The position numbers were made by a program, and so were the translations under genes. From Clostridia bacterium (lineage in GTDB: Bacteria; Bacillota; Clostridia; Peptostreptococcales; Acidaminobacteraceae), in NCBI GenBank assembly GCA_018399635.1, contig JAGYOH010000007.1, positions 1 to 64,000 of the forward strand: DNA of 64,000 nucleotides. The letters run 5' to 3'. Numbering within the stretch: the first letter of the stretch is position 1; each line of letters opens with the position of its first letter. Positions 32,766-41,918 of this stretch are shown here, in pieces. The notes under the pieces are model-generated. The model had not been told where the DNA came from. It saw only the letters and a list, made by a program, of their open reading frames with translations, and did not search any database.

Positions 32766-33317
32766 TCAGTAAATGGGGGGTGAGACGATGGCCAGTCCCT
32801 CGACGACCTCGTCTGTGGGATTGTAGTAGCGATGGGAAGCGTTTTCCCGTATATAGATGCTGTCCCCCTCACTCAGGAGGACTCTCTCTTCGTCCACGAA
32901 GATTTCCAGGGTGCCTTTGAGGATGTAGACGCTTTCATCCGCCGGGTGGACCATGGCCTTGTCACTGGTCCAGCTGTCGGGGTCAAGCTTGAAGTACACG
33001 ATTTCCATCTTGGGCATGGTCTCCTTGTCTCTGACCATGGGGGAAACAAATTCATACAGGATGGCACTTTCGGGCAGATCCAGCTTCACCCGATCCTCCA
33101 CCCGGGTCACGATATGATTTCTTTCCGGATAGTTCAAAAACGAATAAATGGGGGACTCCAGGGCTGCTGAAAGCTTTTTCAGAGCCAGCAGAGAGGGCTG
33201 TATGAGGTCTCTTTCAATCTGGGAAATATAACTGGCTGTAAAGCCCGAATACCTCGCCAGTTCCGTGAGGGTCATCCCCTTCTTCTTCCTCATCTCTCTG
33301 ATTTTTGGACCGATCAT
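32766..33317 (-). CDS. XRE-type regulator with C-terminal cupin domain
   Basis: 183 residues. Residues 5-60 form a helix-turn-helix (GMTLTELARYSGFTASYISQ, then ERDLIQPSLLALKKLSAAL). Residues 100-183 are a cupin barrel (HPADESVYILKGTLEIFVDE, then GDSIYIRENASHRYYNP) likely to bind a small ligand or metal. Proteins of this build (PuuR-like) often control amino acid or polyamine use. The target is unknown; the downstream MscS gene or itself are the nearest candidates. Confidence 0.88.
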   Translation of the reverse strand: MIGPKIREMRKKKGMTLTELARYSGFTASYISQIERDLIQPSLLALKKLSAALESPIYSFLNYPERNHIVTRVEDRVKLDLPESAILYEFVSPMVRDKETMPKMEIVYFKLDPDSWTSDKAMVHPADESVYILKGTLEIFVDEERVLLSEGDSIYIRENASHRYYNPTDEVVEGLAIVSPPIY

Positions 33318-33346
33318 TGATTACACCTCACAATAATTTTCGATAT

Positions 33347-34465
33347 TCAATAGACCTCGAAGGGGTTGATATCCACCCTTGACGTCAACAAGGCCACTTC
33401 ATAGTTCTGAGCCTCGAAGGCCCGACTGAGCAGTCGATGCAGTTCCTTGACGAAGAAGACCTCTGTCTCGTAATGACCGCCGTCAATCAGGTTGATGCCG
33501 AGGAGTCTGCCATTCTGCGCCTCATGATATTTGATGTCCCCGGTGAGAAAAACATCGGCCCCCCTGGCCCTGGCCAGAGGAATCATGTCGCTCCCCGCAC
33601 CGGTGAGGATGCCCACCTTGTTGATTTTTCTCCCATGACCCTTCACCACCCGCAGGTTTGTGGCCCCCAGGGTGCTTTTGACCCTTTCAAGAAAGGCCTC
33701 GAAATCCAAGGGGGCGTCCAGATAACCCAGAACCCCCATATTGGGATTGTCGAAACGGTTCTCAAGGGGTATCACATCATAGGCCGGCATCTCATAGGGG
33801 TGGACCTTCAGGATTCTTTCGATGCCCGACGGGAGGCTTCCCTCATCGATGACGGCCTCGACCTTGACTTCCTCCACCACCTGCGGCCTTCCGATTTCTC
33901 CGAGAGCCGGATCAGCCCCTGGCAGGGGCTCGAAGGTGCCTTTGCCCTCCGTGGTGAAGGTGCATCCCTGGTAATTGCCGTAGTGACCCGCTCCGATTTC
34001 CTTGAAGGTCTCCACCAGCAACTCCCGGTGGCTCACGGGAATCGTCACGGCAAGCTTGAAATACTTCTTTTCATATCCGTCCGCGAGATTGACAAGCCTC
34101 TCAAGCCCCAGGGCCCTGGCCAGGTAGAAGTTGAGTCCGAGAGGACTGGCGTCGAGATTGGTATGGGCCACCAGGAGATTGATGTTGTTTTTGACCAGGG
34201 CCATCACCATTCTGCCGATGGGATCATCATCGGTAAGGGATTTCAAGGGAGAGAAAATCAAGGGATGATGGGTGATGATCAGATCGATCCCCTCCTCCAC
34301 CGCCTCTGCAATCACCTCAGGGGTGACCTCGAGAGCCACCAGGATCTTGTCGATCATCCGGTTTTTAGAACCCACCATGAAGCCCACGTTGTCCCAGGCC
34401 TGGGCGGTGTGCTCAGGAGCGATTTCCTCAAGTACTTTGATGACCTTCCCGGTATTGATCTTCAC
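33347..34465 (-). CDS. yqfO: Nif3-like dinuclear metal centre protein (YqfO)
   Basis: 372-residue NIF3/DUF34 family protein. The metal site residues are visible in GIDLIITHHPLIF and VAHTNLDASPLG at the N-terminal half and near LIDGGHYETEV at the C-terminal half. A PII/CutA-like insert of about 100 residues separates the halves (LAVTIPVSHRELLVETFKEI), as in B. subtilis YqfO. Biochemical role is unsettled; the GTP cyclohydrolase label seen in databases is not well supported. Overlaps trmK by 38 bases, the usual Firmicutes pair. Confidence 0.92.
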   Translation of the reverse strand: MKINTGKVIKVLEEIAPEHTAQAWDNVGFMVGSKNRMIDKILVALEVTPEVIAEAVEEGIDLIITHHPLIFSPLKSLTDDDPIGRMVMALVKNNINLLVAHTNLDASPLGLNFYLARALGLERLVNLADGYEKKYFKLAVTIPVSHRELLVETFKEIGAGHYGNYQGCTFTTEGKGTFEPLPGADPALGEIGRPQVVEEVKVEAVIDEGSLPSGIERILKVHPYEMPAYDVIPLENRFDNPNMGVLGYLDAPLDFEAFLERVKSTLGATNLRVVKGHGRKINKVGILTGAGSDMIPLARARGADVFLTGDIKYHEAQNGRLLGINLIDGGHYETEVFFVKELHRLLSRAFEAQNYEVALLTSRVDINPFEVY

Positions 34466-35138
34466 GGCTTAAAACCTCCTCATACTTCCCCATCCGTCGC
34501 CTCAGCTGTCTGAGCTTGACAGGGTCCTTCGAGTTTTCTTCGATGTCCTTGGCGATTCTACCCAGCAGGGCCAGCCGATGGGTCAGGAAAAGACGGCCGT
34601 CTTCGTCCAGATTTCGAATCAGAACAGGACTGATTTCAAAATCCAAGGGGTTCTCAAATCTCTGGGAACCCCTGGCCGCCACCAGGATCTCGTAAAATCT
34701 CTCATCCTCGAAAACCACGGCTTCCTCACAGATCATGAAACCGTGGTCCAGCAAAAAACGCCTCAACTTGTCGGATTGGCTCATGGGTTGCAGAATCAGT
34801 TTTCCAACCTCCAGGGCGGCTGAAAGGGATTCAAAAAGGATGTCCCGGATCAGCAGCCCCCCCATCCCCGCAATGATGACGACATCCACAGAGGGGTCAA
34901 GATGCCGCATCCCATCGGTTTGAAGCACCTCGACGGCCCCTGTCAATTTCCTTCGGGCGATATTGCGCTTGAGTTTTTTCACCGGGCCGGGATTTTTGTC
35001 CGTGGCCACCACGTGGGCGGCCAGGCGATTCACCATCAAGTCCATGGCGAGATAGCCGTGATCCGATCCGATATCGGCGACCCGGGATCCAGGGGGAATG
35101 AAAGTTTCAATTCTTTTGAGTCGTCTGGATAATTTCAT
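34428..35138 (-). CDS. trmK: tRNA (adenine(22)-N1)-methyltransferase
   Basis: 236-residue SAM-dependent methyltransferase making m1A22 in bacterial tRNAs. The SAM loop is VADIGSDHGYLAMDL, followed by VVIIAGMGGLLIRDIL with the family's conserved Gly-Met-Gly-Gly, and a C-terminal coiled coil. Position between rpoD and the Nif3-like gene, with which it overlaps, matches the Firmicutes order exactly. Confidence 0.94.
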   Translation of the reverse strand: MKLSRRLKRIETFIPPGSRVADIGSDHGYLAMDLMVNRLAAHVVATDKNPGPVKKLKRNIARRKLTGAVEVLQTDGMRHLDPSVDVVIIAGMGGLLIRDILFESLSAALEVGKLILQPMSQSDKLRRFLLDHGFMICEEAVVFEDERFYEILVAARGSQRFENPLDFEISPVLIRNLDEDGRLFLTHRLALLGRIAKDIEENSKDPVKLRQLRRRMGKYEEVLSREDQYREGHQST

Positions 35139-35184
35139 GCGTCTCCTCGAGGTCTTAAAAGAAGACCCGCTTCAACAGCGAATC

Positions 35185-36291
35185 TTATTCTAAGTAATCC
35201 TTCAATTTCTTGCTGCGGCTGGGGTGCTTGAGTTTTCTGAGGGCCTTGGCCTCGATCTGCCGGATCCTTTCCCGGGTCACTTCGAAGCGCTTGCCGACTT
35301 CCTCCAGGGTGCGGCTTCTTCCGTCCTCCAGCCCGAATCTGAGCTTGAGGACCTTCTGCTCCCTCGGAGTGAGGGTGTCCAGAACCTCGATGAGCTGTTC
35401 CCTCAGCATGCTGAAGGCCGCGGCATCGGAGGGGGCCGGGGCATCATTGTCCTGGATGAAGTCCCCAAGATGGGAATCCTCCTCTTCCCCGATGGGGGTT
35501 TCAAGGGAAACCGGTTCCTGGGCGATTTTTTGAATCTCCCTGACCTTTTCAACGGTGATGTCCATCACCTCGGCAATTTCCTCAGGCTTTGCTTCCCTTC
35601 CCAGTTCCTGCAGCAACTGGCGGGATACCCGGGTCAGCTTGTTGATGGTCTCCACCATGTGGACCGGGATTCGAATCGTCCTGGCCTGGTCTGCAATGGC
35701 ACGGGTGATCGCCTGTCTGATCCACCAGGTGGCGTAGGTGCTGAACTTGTACCCCTTCCGGTAATCGAATTTTTCAACCGCTTTGATCAGTCCCAGATTG
35801 CCCTCCTGGATCAGATCCAGAAAGAGCATGCCCCTTCCCACATAGCGCTTGGCAATGGAAACCACCAGTCTGAGATTGGCCTCACAAAGTTTTTTCTTGG
35901 CATCGTCGTCTCCCAGTTCCATTCTCTGGGCCAGATTGACTTCCTCATCGGCGGTCAAGAGTCTGACCTTGCCGATTTCCTTCAAATACATCCTGACCGG
36001 GTCATCGATATTGATGCCCTTGGGGGGAACGATTTCGCTGGGGGCCTCTTTTTCATCGGAATCCTCGGCGCTGCCCAGGAGAAGATCCTCATCCCCTTCT
36101 TCGCTGATCACTGTAATATCCGCATCGGCAATCATCACATAGATATCCTCGATTTGATCCTTGTCGAGACCGAATTCGGCGAGAGAGTCTCCAATTTCCT
36201 TGAAGGTCAGCTCACCCTTGTCTCTGCCGGTTTTGAGCAAACCCTCGATTTCTACGGACAATTCTGCTTTGGTTCTTTTGGTTTTTGCCAT
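35185..36291 (-). CDS. rpoD: RNA polymerase primary sigma factor SigA (RpoD)
   Basis: 368-residue housekeeping sigma factor. Region 1.1 is followed by an acidic segment ([20 protein letters not shown]), region 1.2 by [13 protein letters not shown], region 2 by [20 protein letters not shown] (-10 recognition and melting), and region 4.2 by [20 protein letters not shown] (-35 recognition). AAGGAGGG precedes the ATG, 15 bases after dnaG, so it belongs to the dnaG-rpoD macromolecular synthesis operon. Confidence 0.97.
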   Translation of the reverse strand: MAKTKRTKAELSVEIEGLLKTGRDKGELTFKEIGDSLAEFGLDKDQIEDIYVMIADADITVISEEGDEDLLLGSAEDSDEKEAPSEIVPPKGINIDDPVRMYLKEIGKVRLLTADEEVNLAQRMELGDDDAKKKLCEANLRLVVSIAKRYVGRGMLFLDLIQEGNLGLIKAVEKFDYRKGYKFSTYATWWIRQAITRAIADQARTIRIPVHMVETINKLTRVSRQLLQELGREAKPEEIAEVMDITVEKVREIQKIAQEPVSLETPIGEEEDSHLGDFIQDNDAPAPSDAAAFSMLREQLIEVLDTLTPREQKVLKLRFGLEDGRSRTLEEVGKRFEVTRERIRQIEAKALRKLKHPSRSKKLKDYLE

Positions 36292-36306
36292 GGGACGCCC
36301 TCCTTT

Positions 36307-38100
36307 CTATCTGAATTTCTTATTGATGGTCATCATTTTTGAATTGATTGCCTGAAGCCGGCCTTCGTATTCGATCTCCAGCTGCTTGAATTCCGGGCTT
36401 CCTCTATCTATATTCAACAAAACGTCATCCTTTTCCTCTTTTATTTTTAAATATTTATTCTTCAAGTCCCCCAACTGCATCTGCAAATAGCTTTTTTGAA
36501 CCTCCCTCAAGCCCTTTGAGACCGGAATATAGTCCTCCTTGTTCACGGCTTCCTCCAGCATGGCCACCGCCTCGTAGGACAGGACATCGATGGCTTCATG
36601 CAGATCCACGGCCTCGTGGCCGACCAGGTAGCCCATGACCTCTCGAAAAGCCTCATGATCCACCTCGGCGGGATCGAACTGGTCCTTGATGTAGTCGAGA
36701 TGGTTTCTTTCATGCACCGCGATTTCCACCACCCTCTGGTAGAGCTTCATCTGTGCCGGCTGGGTATCCCTCGGGCCGGTCCCCTTTGCCTTAGGCGTCC
36801 CCTTGACCAGGGCTCCCGAGGGCTTGAGCGCCTTTTCCAGGGAGACCCTGTCAAAGTCGGTATCCGCGGCGACCTTCTTGATGTAGAGTTCGTAGGCCAG
36901 GGGGTCCGCGATCATCTGAAAGACCGGTCTGATCCGGTCGATGTATTCCAGCAGCTCGGATTTCACCCTGAAATTCAAATCCTCGCCGTGATGATCCAGC
37001 AGGTATTCCACGGCATCCCTGGCCTCTTCAGTGAGGGTCAGGAAGGCCTGGGGGGAATTCTTTTTAAGGTAGTCGTCGGGATCCATCCCCCCGGGCAGAT
37101 TCAGCACCTTCAATTTGAGATTGAACTTGCCGAGAATCTCGATGGCGCGACTGGTGGCCTTGATGCCGGCCTCGTCTCCGTCATAAACCAGGACGACTTC
37201 CCTGGCGTAGCGCTCGAGAAGCCTGCCATGGCCCTCGGTCAGGGAGGTCCCGAGACTGGCCACACCGTGATGGATTCCCTGATTGCTGAGGGCGATGACA
37301 TCCATGTAGCCCTCCACGAGGAGGATCCGCCTGGCCTCGTCCAGGTGGTTTTTCGCAAAATTGAGACCGTACAGGTTGAAGCTCTTGTTGAAAACCGGCG
37401 TATCGGGGGAATTCAGATATTTGGGGACGCCGTCGTCAAGAACCCTGCCACCGAAACCGATGACCCGGCCCCGGACGTCTAGAATGGGAAAAATGATGCG
37501 GTTTCTGAACCGGTCGTAGTGTCCCTGGGAATTGTCCCGTTTGATGATGAGTCCCGCTTTTTCCAGGAGCTCCGGCGGATACTTGCTTTTCAGATTTTTA
37601 AGAAGGTAGTCCCATTCATCCCAGGCATAGCCCACCCCGTATCTTCTGAGGGTATCGGCGGTGATCCCCCTCTTGGCCATATAGGCCACGGCCTGGGGAC
37701 TTTCTTTGAAGGCCCGGTAAAAAGCATTGGCCACGGTCTTGTTGATGGCCAGGATCCGGTCCTTCTCCTCCTGGGCCTTGGGGTCTGAATGTTGGACCTG
37801 GTATTCATCGAGATTGATCCCATACCGGTCCGAAATCACCTCGATGGCATCGATGAAGTCGAGATGGTCCATGGCCATCACAAAGCCGATGGCATTGCCG
37901 GAGGCCCCGCAACCGAAACAATGATAGATCTGCTTGTCCTCGGATACCACGAAGGAGGGGGTCTTTTCCGAATGGAAGGGACACAGGGCCTTGTGGTTCT
38001 TCCCCGCCTTCTTCAACGCAATATAGGAACCGACCACATCGATGATGTTGATCCGCTCCAGGATGAGAGTGCCTATGCCGTCCACATAACGTTTTGCCAT
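36307..38100 (-). CDS. dnaG: DNA primase
   Basis: 597-residue primase laying RNA primers at the replication fork. The N-terminal CHC2 zinc finger (ALCPFHSEKTPSF, CFGCGASGN), the TOPRIM domain (RRILLVEGYMDVIAL and VLVYDGDEAGIKA) and the C-terminal DnaB-interaction region are in order. ATG 38100 has only a modest AGGTGG site; an earlier in-frame ATG at 38130 is less likely. A perfect inverted repeat with DnaA-box-like cores lies 25-80 bases upstream. Followed by rpoD. Confidence 0.96.
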   Translation of the reverse strand: MAKRYVDGIGTLILERINIIDVVGSYIALKKAGKNHKALCPFHSEKTPSFVVSEDKQIYHCFGCGASGNAIGFVMAMDHLDFIDAIEVISDRYGINLDEYQVQHSDPKAQEEKDRILAINKTVANAFYRAFKESPQAVAYMAKRGITADTLRRYGVGYAWDEWDYLLKNLKSKYPPELLEKAGLIIKRDNSQGHYDRFRNRIIFPILDVRGRVIGFGGRVLDDGVPKYLNSPDTPVFNKSFNLYGLNFAKNHLDEARRILLVEGYMDVIALSNQGIHHGVASLGTSLTEGHGRLLERYAREVVLVYDGDEAGIKATSRAIEILGKFNLKLKVLNLPGGMDPDDYLKKNSPQAFLTLTEEARDAVEYLLDHHGEDLNFRVKSELLEYIDRIRPVFQMIADPLAYELYIKKVAADTDFDRVSLEKALKPSGALVKGTPKAKGTGPRDTQPAQMKLYQRVVEIAVHERNHLDYIKDQFDPAEVDHEAFREVMGYLVGHEAVDLHEAIDVLSYEAVAMLEEAVNKEDYIPVSKGLREVQKSYLQMQLGDLKNKYLKIKEEKDDVLLNIDRGSPEFKQLEIEYEGRLQAINSKMMTINKKFR

Positions 38101-38124
38101 ATAACCACCTATATACAGTATACA

Positions 38125-38180
38125 ATCCACAGAATCATATTGCTACAGCCTCTTTCAAAATCCTTCAAGATTCTGTGGAT
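38125..38180. promoter_or_regulatory. Perfect inverted repeat with DnaA-box-like cores upstream of dnaG
   Basis: ATCCACAGAATC (38125-38136) and its exact reverse complement (38169-38180) flank 32 bases. Each arm carries ATCCACA, the core of the DnaA box TTATCCACA; the distal arm reads TGATCCACA with one mismatch on the minus strand. A TATACT box (38123-38118) abuts the proximal arm. No T-run follows, so it is not an ordinary terminator of dgt. A DnaA-responsive operator is an inference. Confidence 0.55.
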
Positions 38181-38189
38181 CATCGCTTT

Positions 38190-39203
38190 TCATTTCCAGA
38201 ACTCCGGCACAAAAATCTCCATATATTTTTTGACGGCATACCGGTCCGTCATGCCGGCGATATAATCCCTTACGGTATTCTCGATGTCCTTGGGCTTTTC
38301 GGGCAGGTATCCCTCGAAACTCATATCCTCCGGGGTCACCTTGAAATGGTAATACAGGGCGCGAACGATGTGTCTGGCCTTGCCCTCTTCCTTTTTTGCC
38401 AGGTCATCAAGATAGACCCTTTCAAACATGAATTTTCTGAGCAGGTCCATATGGTGGGCGATTTCATCGCTCATGGTGATATCCTCCCGGTGGATGGAAT
38501 TCTCGATGAGGTCGACAATCATGCGGTTGATTCTCATGGAATGGCTTTCCCCCAGGACCTTGATGCTGTCTCCAGGAAGATCCGAGAGTTTCAGGACTCC
38601 GGCTCTCAGGGCGTCGTCAATGTCGTGATTGATGTAGGCGATCCGGTCTGAAATCTTCACCACCCGGCCCTCCATGGTGGCAGGAATCTCCTCGCCCGTA
38701 TGGTTTTTGATGCCGTCCCTCACTTCAAAAGTCAGATTCAGTCCTTTGTAGGGCTTGCTGTCTGAGGATTCGATATACTCCACCACTCTCAGACTCTGCT
38801 CATTGTGCTTGAAGCCTTCAGGCTGATGAATGCGGTTGAGTTCCTCCTCCCCGCAGTGACCGAAGGGGGTATGGCCCAGGTCGTGACCGAGGGCGATGGC
38901 CTCTGTGAGGTCCTCGTTGAGTCTGAGGGCTCTTGCGATGGTGCGGGAGATTTGGGAAACCTCCAGGGTATGGGTCAACCGGGTCCTGTAATGATCGCCT
39001 TCAGGGGACAAGAAGACCTGGGTCTTGTGCTTCAGGCGACGAAAGGCCTTGGAGTGAAGAATGCGGTCCCGGTCCCGCTGATAGTCGGTTCTGATGCTGC
39101 AGGGGGTCTCCTGGTACCGGCGCCCCAGGCTTCTGGCGCTCAAGGCCGCATGGGCACTCAGGACATCCCTTTCCAGCAGCTCCTGTTTTTCCCTCAGATT
39201 CAT
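38190..39203 (-). CDS. dgt: Deoxyguanosinetriphosphate triphosphohydrolase-like protein
   Basis: 337-residue HD-domain dNTPase that cleaves dGTP or other dNTPs to nucleoside and tripolyphosphate. The metal site is built from TRLTHTLEVSQI, LGHDLGHTPFGHCGEEEL and the later RVVKISDRIAYINHDIDDA. ATG 39203 follows AGGAGGTG and the promoter; the earlier in-frame ATG at 39260 lies upstream of that promoter. Placement before dnaG is common in Clostridia. Which dNTP is preferred cannot be told. Confidence 0.92.
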   Translation of the reverse strand: MNLREKQELLERDVLSAHAALSARSLGRRYQETPCSIRTDYQRDRDRILHSKAFRRLKHKTQVFLSPEGDHYRTRLTHTLEVSQISRTIARALRLNEDLTEAIALGHDLGHTPFGHCGEEELNRIHQPEGFKHNEQSLRVVEYIESSDSKPYKGLNLTFEVRDGIKNHTGEEIPATMEGRVVKISDRIAYINHDIDDALRAGVLKLSDLPGDSIKVLGESHSMRINRMIVDLIENSIHREDITMSDEIAHHMDLLRKFMFERVYLDDLAKKEEGKARHIVRALYYHFKVTPEDMSFEGYLPEKPKDIENTVRDYIAGMTDRYAVKKYMEIFVPEFWK

Positions 39204-39222
39204 CCGCGACACCTCCTGACTA

Positions 39223-39250
39223 ATTATACCCTTTTGTCCCCTTGGGTTAA
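39223..39250 (-). promoter_or_regulatory. Promoter of dgt
   Basis: Minus-strand TTAACC (39250-39245), 16-base spacer, TATAAT (39228-39223), 20 bases before the dgt start. Confidence 0.6.
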
Positions 39251-39260
39251 CTGAATCCAT

Positions 39261-39286
39261 AAAAAAACCTCCAATGGAGGTTTTTT
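39261..39286 (-). terminator. Terminator after ppdK
   Basis: On the minus strand AAAAAACCTCC pairs with GGAGGTTTTTT, ending in a T-run just after the ppdK stop and before the dgt promoter. Confidence 0.88.
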
Positions 39287-39290
39287 CGGG

Positions 39291-41915
39291 TCAATCCTGC
39301 TGGCGGATCTTGGCCTGGGCGGCGGCCAGTCTGGCAATGGGCACCCGGTAGGGTGAACAGGAAACATAGTCCAGACCGACCCCGTGGAAAAAGGCGATGG
39401 ATTTGGGATCTCCGCCGTGTTCCCCGCAGATGCCCACCTTCAGGTCGGCGCGGGCGCCCCTGCCGGCAAGGGTTCCCATCTCCACGAGACGGCCCACTCC
39501 TTCGATGTCGATGGTGCTGAAGGGATCTCTTTCAAAAATTCCCTTCTCCTTGTACATGGCCAGAAACTTTCCGGAATCATCCCGGGAGAATCCCAGGGCC
39601 ATCTGGGTGAGGTCGTTGGTTCCGAAGGAGAAGAATTCAGCCTCCTGGGCTATCTTGTCCGCCACCAACGTCGCCCGGGGCACCTCGATCATGGTGCCGA
39701 TCTTATAGGGAATCTCCTCGATATCCTCGAAAATCTCCGCTGCGATGTTTCGGATCATTTCCTTGATGAGGGTGAACTCCTTCACCAGACCCACCAGGGG
39801 TACCATGATTTCCACCTTGGGCGCCGTCCCGGTCAGGGCTCTGGCCTCGATGGCCCCCTGGAAAATCGCCCTGACCTGCATTTCGTAGATTTCCGGATAA
39901 CTGATGGCCAGGCGGACGCCCCGGTGTCCCAGCATGGGATTGAATTCCGAAAGGTCCTTGACGATCTCCTTGATGGCCTCCGGGGATATGCCCAGTTCCG
40001 TGGCGAGGGCCAGGACGTCTTCTTCCTCCTTCGGCAGGAATTCATGCAGCGGAGGATCCAGGAGTCGAATGGTCACCGGCCGATGGGCCATGACCTGGAA
40101 GATTTCCTTGAAGTCTTCTCTTTGGAAGGGCAGGAGTTTTGCCAGGGCCTTGTTGCGGTCGCCCAGATTCCTGGCCAGGATCATTTCCCTGACGATATTG
40201 ATGCGGCTTTCATCAAAGAACATGTGCTCGGTTCTGCAGAGGCCGATGCCCTCGGCACCGAATTCCACCGCCGTCCTTGAATCCTTGGGAGTGTCGGCAT
40301 TGGTCCTGATGCCCAGATCCCTGATCTCATCCGCCCAGGCCAGAATCAGATTGAAATTCCCGGTGATATTCACCTTGGTGACCGGAATTTGTCCCGAATA
40401 GACCTTACCGGTGGATCCGTTGAGGGAGATGAAATCCCCCTCCTTCAAGAGAACATCGCCCTTTTTAACCTCTTTTTTTACTTCATCCACGATGATTTCA
40501 CCGGCACCGGCCACACAGCACTTGCCCATGCCCCTGGCCACTACAGCGGCGTGGGAGGTCATGCCGCCCCGGCTGGTGAGAATCCCCTCGGCGTTGATCA
40601 TGCCCTCGATATCCTCCGGCGAGGTCTCCTGACGGACCAGGATCGCCTTTTCCCCCCGTTCCTTGGCCCTGACCACGTCCTCAGGGTAAAAGTAGATCTT
40701 GCCCGTGGCCGCTCCCGGAGAGGCCGGAAGCCCCTCACCGAAGAGCAGGGCCTCATCAAGGGCCTTCTGGTCGAAATCAGGATGGAGCATCTTGTCGATC
40801 TGCTCCGGCTCCACCCGCAGGATGGCTTCGGACTTGGTGATGATTTCTTCCTTGACCATGTCCACGGCCACGTTGATGGCCGCCGCAGCGGTTCTTTTGC
40901 CGGTCCGGGTCTGCAGAATGTAGAGTTTCTCCTTTTCGATGGTGAACTCGATATCCTGCATGTCCTTGTAGTGGTGCTCGAGCTTGGAACAGATGGCGAC
41001 GAATTCCTCATAGGCCTTCGGCATCACTGTCGCCATTTCCTTGATGTCCATGGGAGTCCTGATGCCGGCCACCACGTCCTCTCCCTGGGCGTTCATCAGA
41101 AACTCACCGAACATGCCGTTCTCGCCGGTGGAGGGATTGCGGGTGAAGGCGACACCTGTCCCGCTGGTTTCCCCCATGTTCCCGAAAACCATGGACTGGA
41201 CGTTGACGGCGGTCCCCATATCGTGGGGAATCTCATGGGCGTTCCGGTAGATGATGGCCCGCTGGTTGTTCCAGGAGTCGAAAACGGCATCGATGGCCAG
41301 GAACAGCTGCTCTCTGGGCGCCATGGGAAAGGGCCTGCCCGTTTGATTCTGGACCAGTTTCAAGTAATCGACGATGACCTCGTCGAGGTCCTCCTTGGAG
41401 AGTTCAAAGTCATTCTTGATGCCCCGCTGCTGTTTTTTGCCGTCGAAGATGATGTCAAAGCTGTGCTTGGATATGCCCAGGACCACATCGGAAAACATCT
41501 GGATGAACCTTCTGAAACTGTCATGAGCGAATCGGCCGTTTCCCGTCAATCCTTCAAGCCCCGCCACCGTCTCGTGATTGAGTCCGAGATTGAGAATGGT
41601 GTCCATCATGCCCGGCATGGAAACCGCCGCTCCTGACCGCACCGAAACCAGCAGGGGGTTCTCCTTGAGACCGAAGCCTTTTTTCGTCTTCTTTTCCAGG
41701 GCCTCGAGTTGTTCAAGGATTTCCGCCTTCACGGAATCCGTGATCTTTTTATCGTCCTTGTAGTACTGGATACAGGCCTCCGTCGTGATGGTGAATCCTT
41801 CAGGGACGGGCAGACCGATCTTGGACATTTCCGCCAGGTTGGCACCCTTGCCGCCGAGGAGGGCCTTCATTTCCTTCTGTCCTGCTTCAAACTCATACAC
41901 AAATTGATTTTTCAT
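39291..41915 (-). CDS. ppdK: Pyruvate, phosphate dikinase
   Basis: 874-residue enzyme interconverting pyruvate + ATP + Pi and PEP + AMP + PPi. The N-terminal nucleotide-binding domain (LLGGKGANLAEMSKIGLPVP) and the central phosphohistidine domain (GILTSRGGMTSHAAVVARGMG, the His being carrier and the preceding Thr the regulatory site) are followed by the C-terminal PEP barrel (GIGLCRTEHMFF, GICGEHGGDP). Length is normal. It lies three bases after the gene for its own regulatory kinase/phosphorylase. In fermenters it commonly runs in the direction saving pyrophosphate energy. Confidence 0.97.
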   Translation of the reverse strand: MKNQFVYEFEAGQKEMKALLGGKGANLAEMSKIGLPVPEGFTITTEACIQYYKDDKKITDSVKAEILEQLEALEKKTKKGFGLKENPLLVSVRSGAAVSMPGMMDTILNLGLNHETVAGLEGLTGNGRFAHDSFRRFIQMFSDVVLGISKHSFDIIFDGKKQQRGIKNDFELSKEDLDEVIVDYLKLVQNQTGRPFPMAPREQLFLAIDAVFDSWNNQRAIIYRNAHEIPHDMGTAVNVQSMVFGNMGETSGTGVAFTRNPSTGENGMFGEFLMNAQGEDVVAGIRTPMDIKEMATVMPKAYEEFVAICSKLEHHYKDMQDIEFTIEKEKLYILQTRTGKRTAAAAINVAVDMVKEEIITKSEAILRVEPEQIDKMLHPDFDQKALDEALLFGEGLPASPGAATGKIYFYPEDVVRAKERGEKAILVRQETSPEDIEGMINAEGILTSRGGMTSHAAVVARGMGKCCVAGAGEIIVDEVKKEVKKGDVLLKEGDFISLNGSTGKVYSGQIPVTKVNITGNFNLILAWADEIRDLGIRTNADTPKDSRTAVEFGAEGIGLCRTEHMFFDESRINIVREMILARNLGDRNKALAKLLPFQREDFKEIFQVMAHRPVTIRLLDPPLHEFLPKEEEDVLALATELGISPEAIKEIVKDLSEFNPMLGHRGVRLAISYPEIYEMQVRAIFQGAIEARALTGTAPKVEIMVPLVGLVKEFTLIKEMIRNIAAEIFEDIEEIPYKIGTMIEVPRATLVADKIAQEAEFFSFGTNDLTQMALGFSRDDSGKFLAMYKEKGIFERDPFSTIDIEGVGRLVEMGTLAGRGARADLKVGICGEHGGDPKSIAFFHGVGLDYVSCSPYRVPIARLAAAQAKIRQQD

Positions 41916-41918
41916 CTT

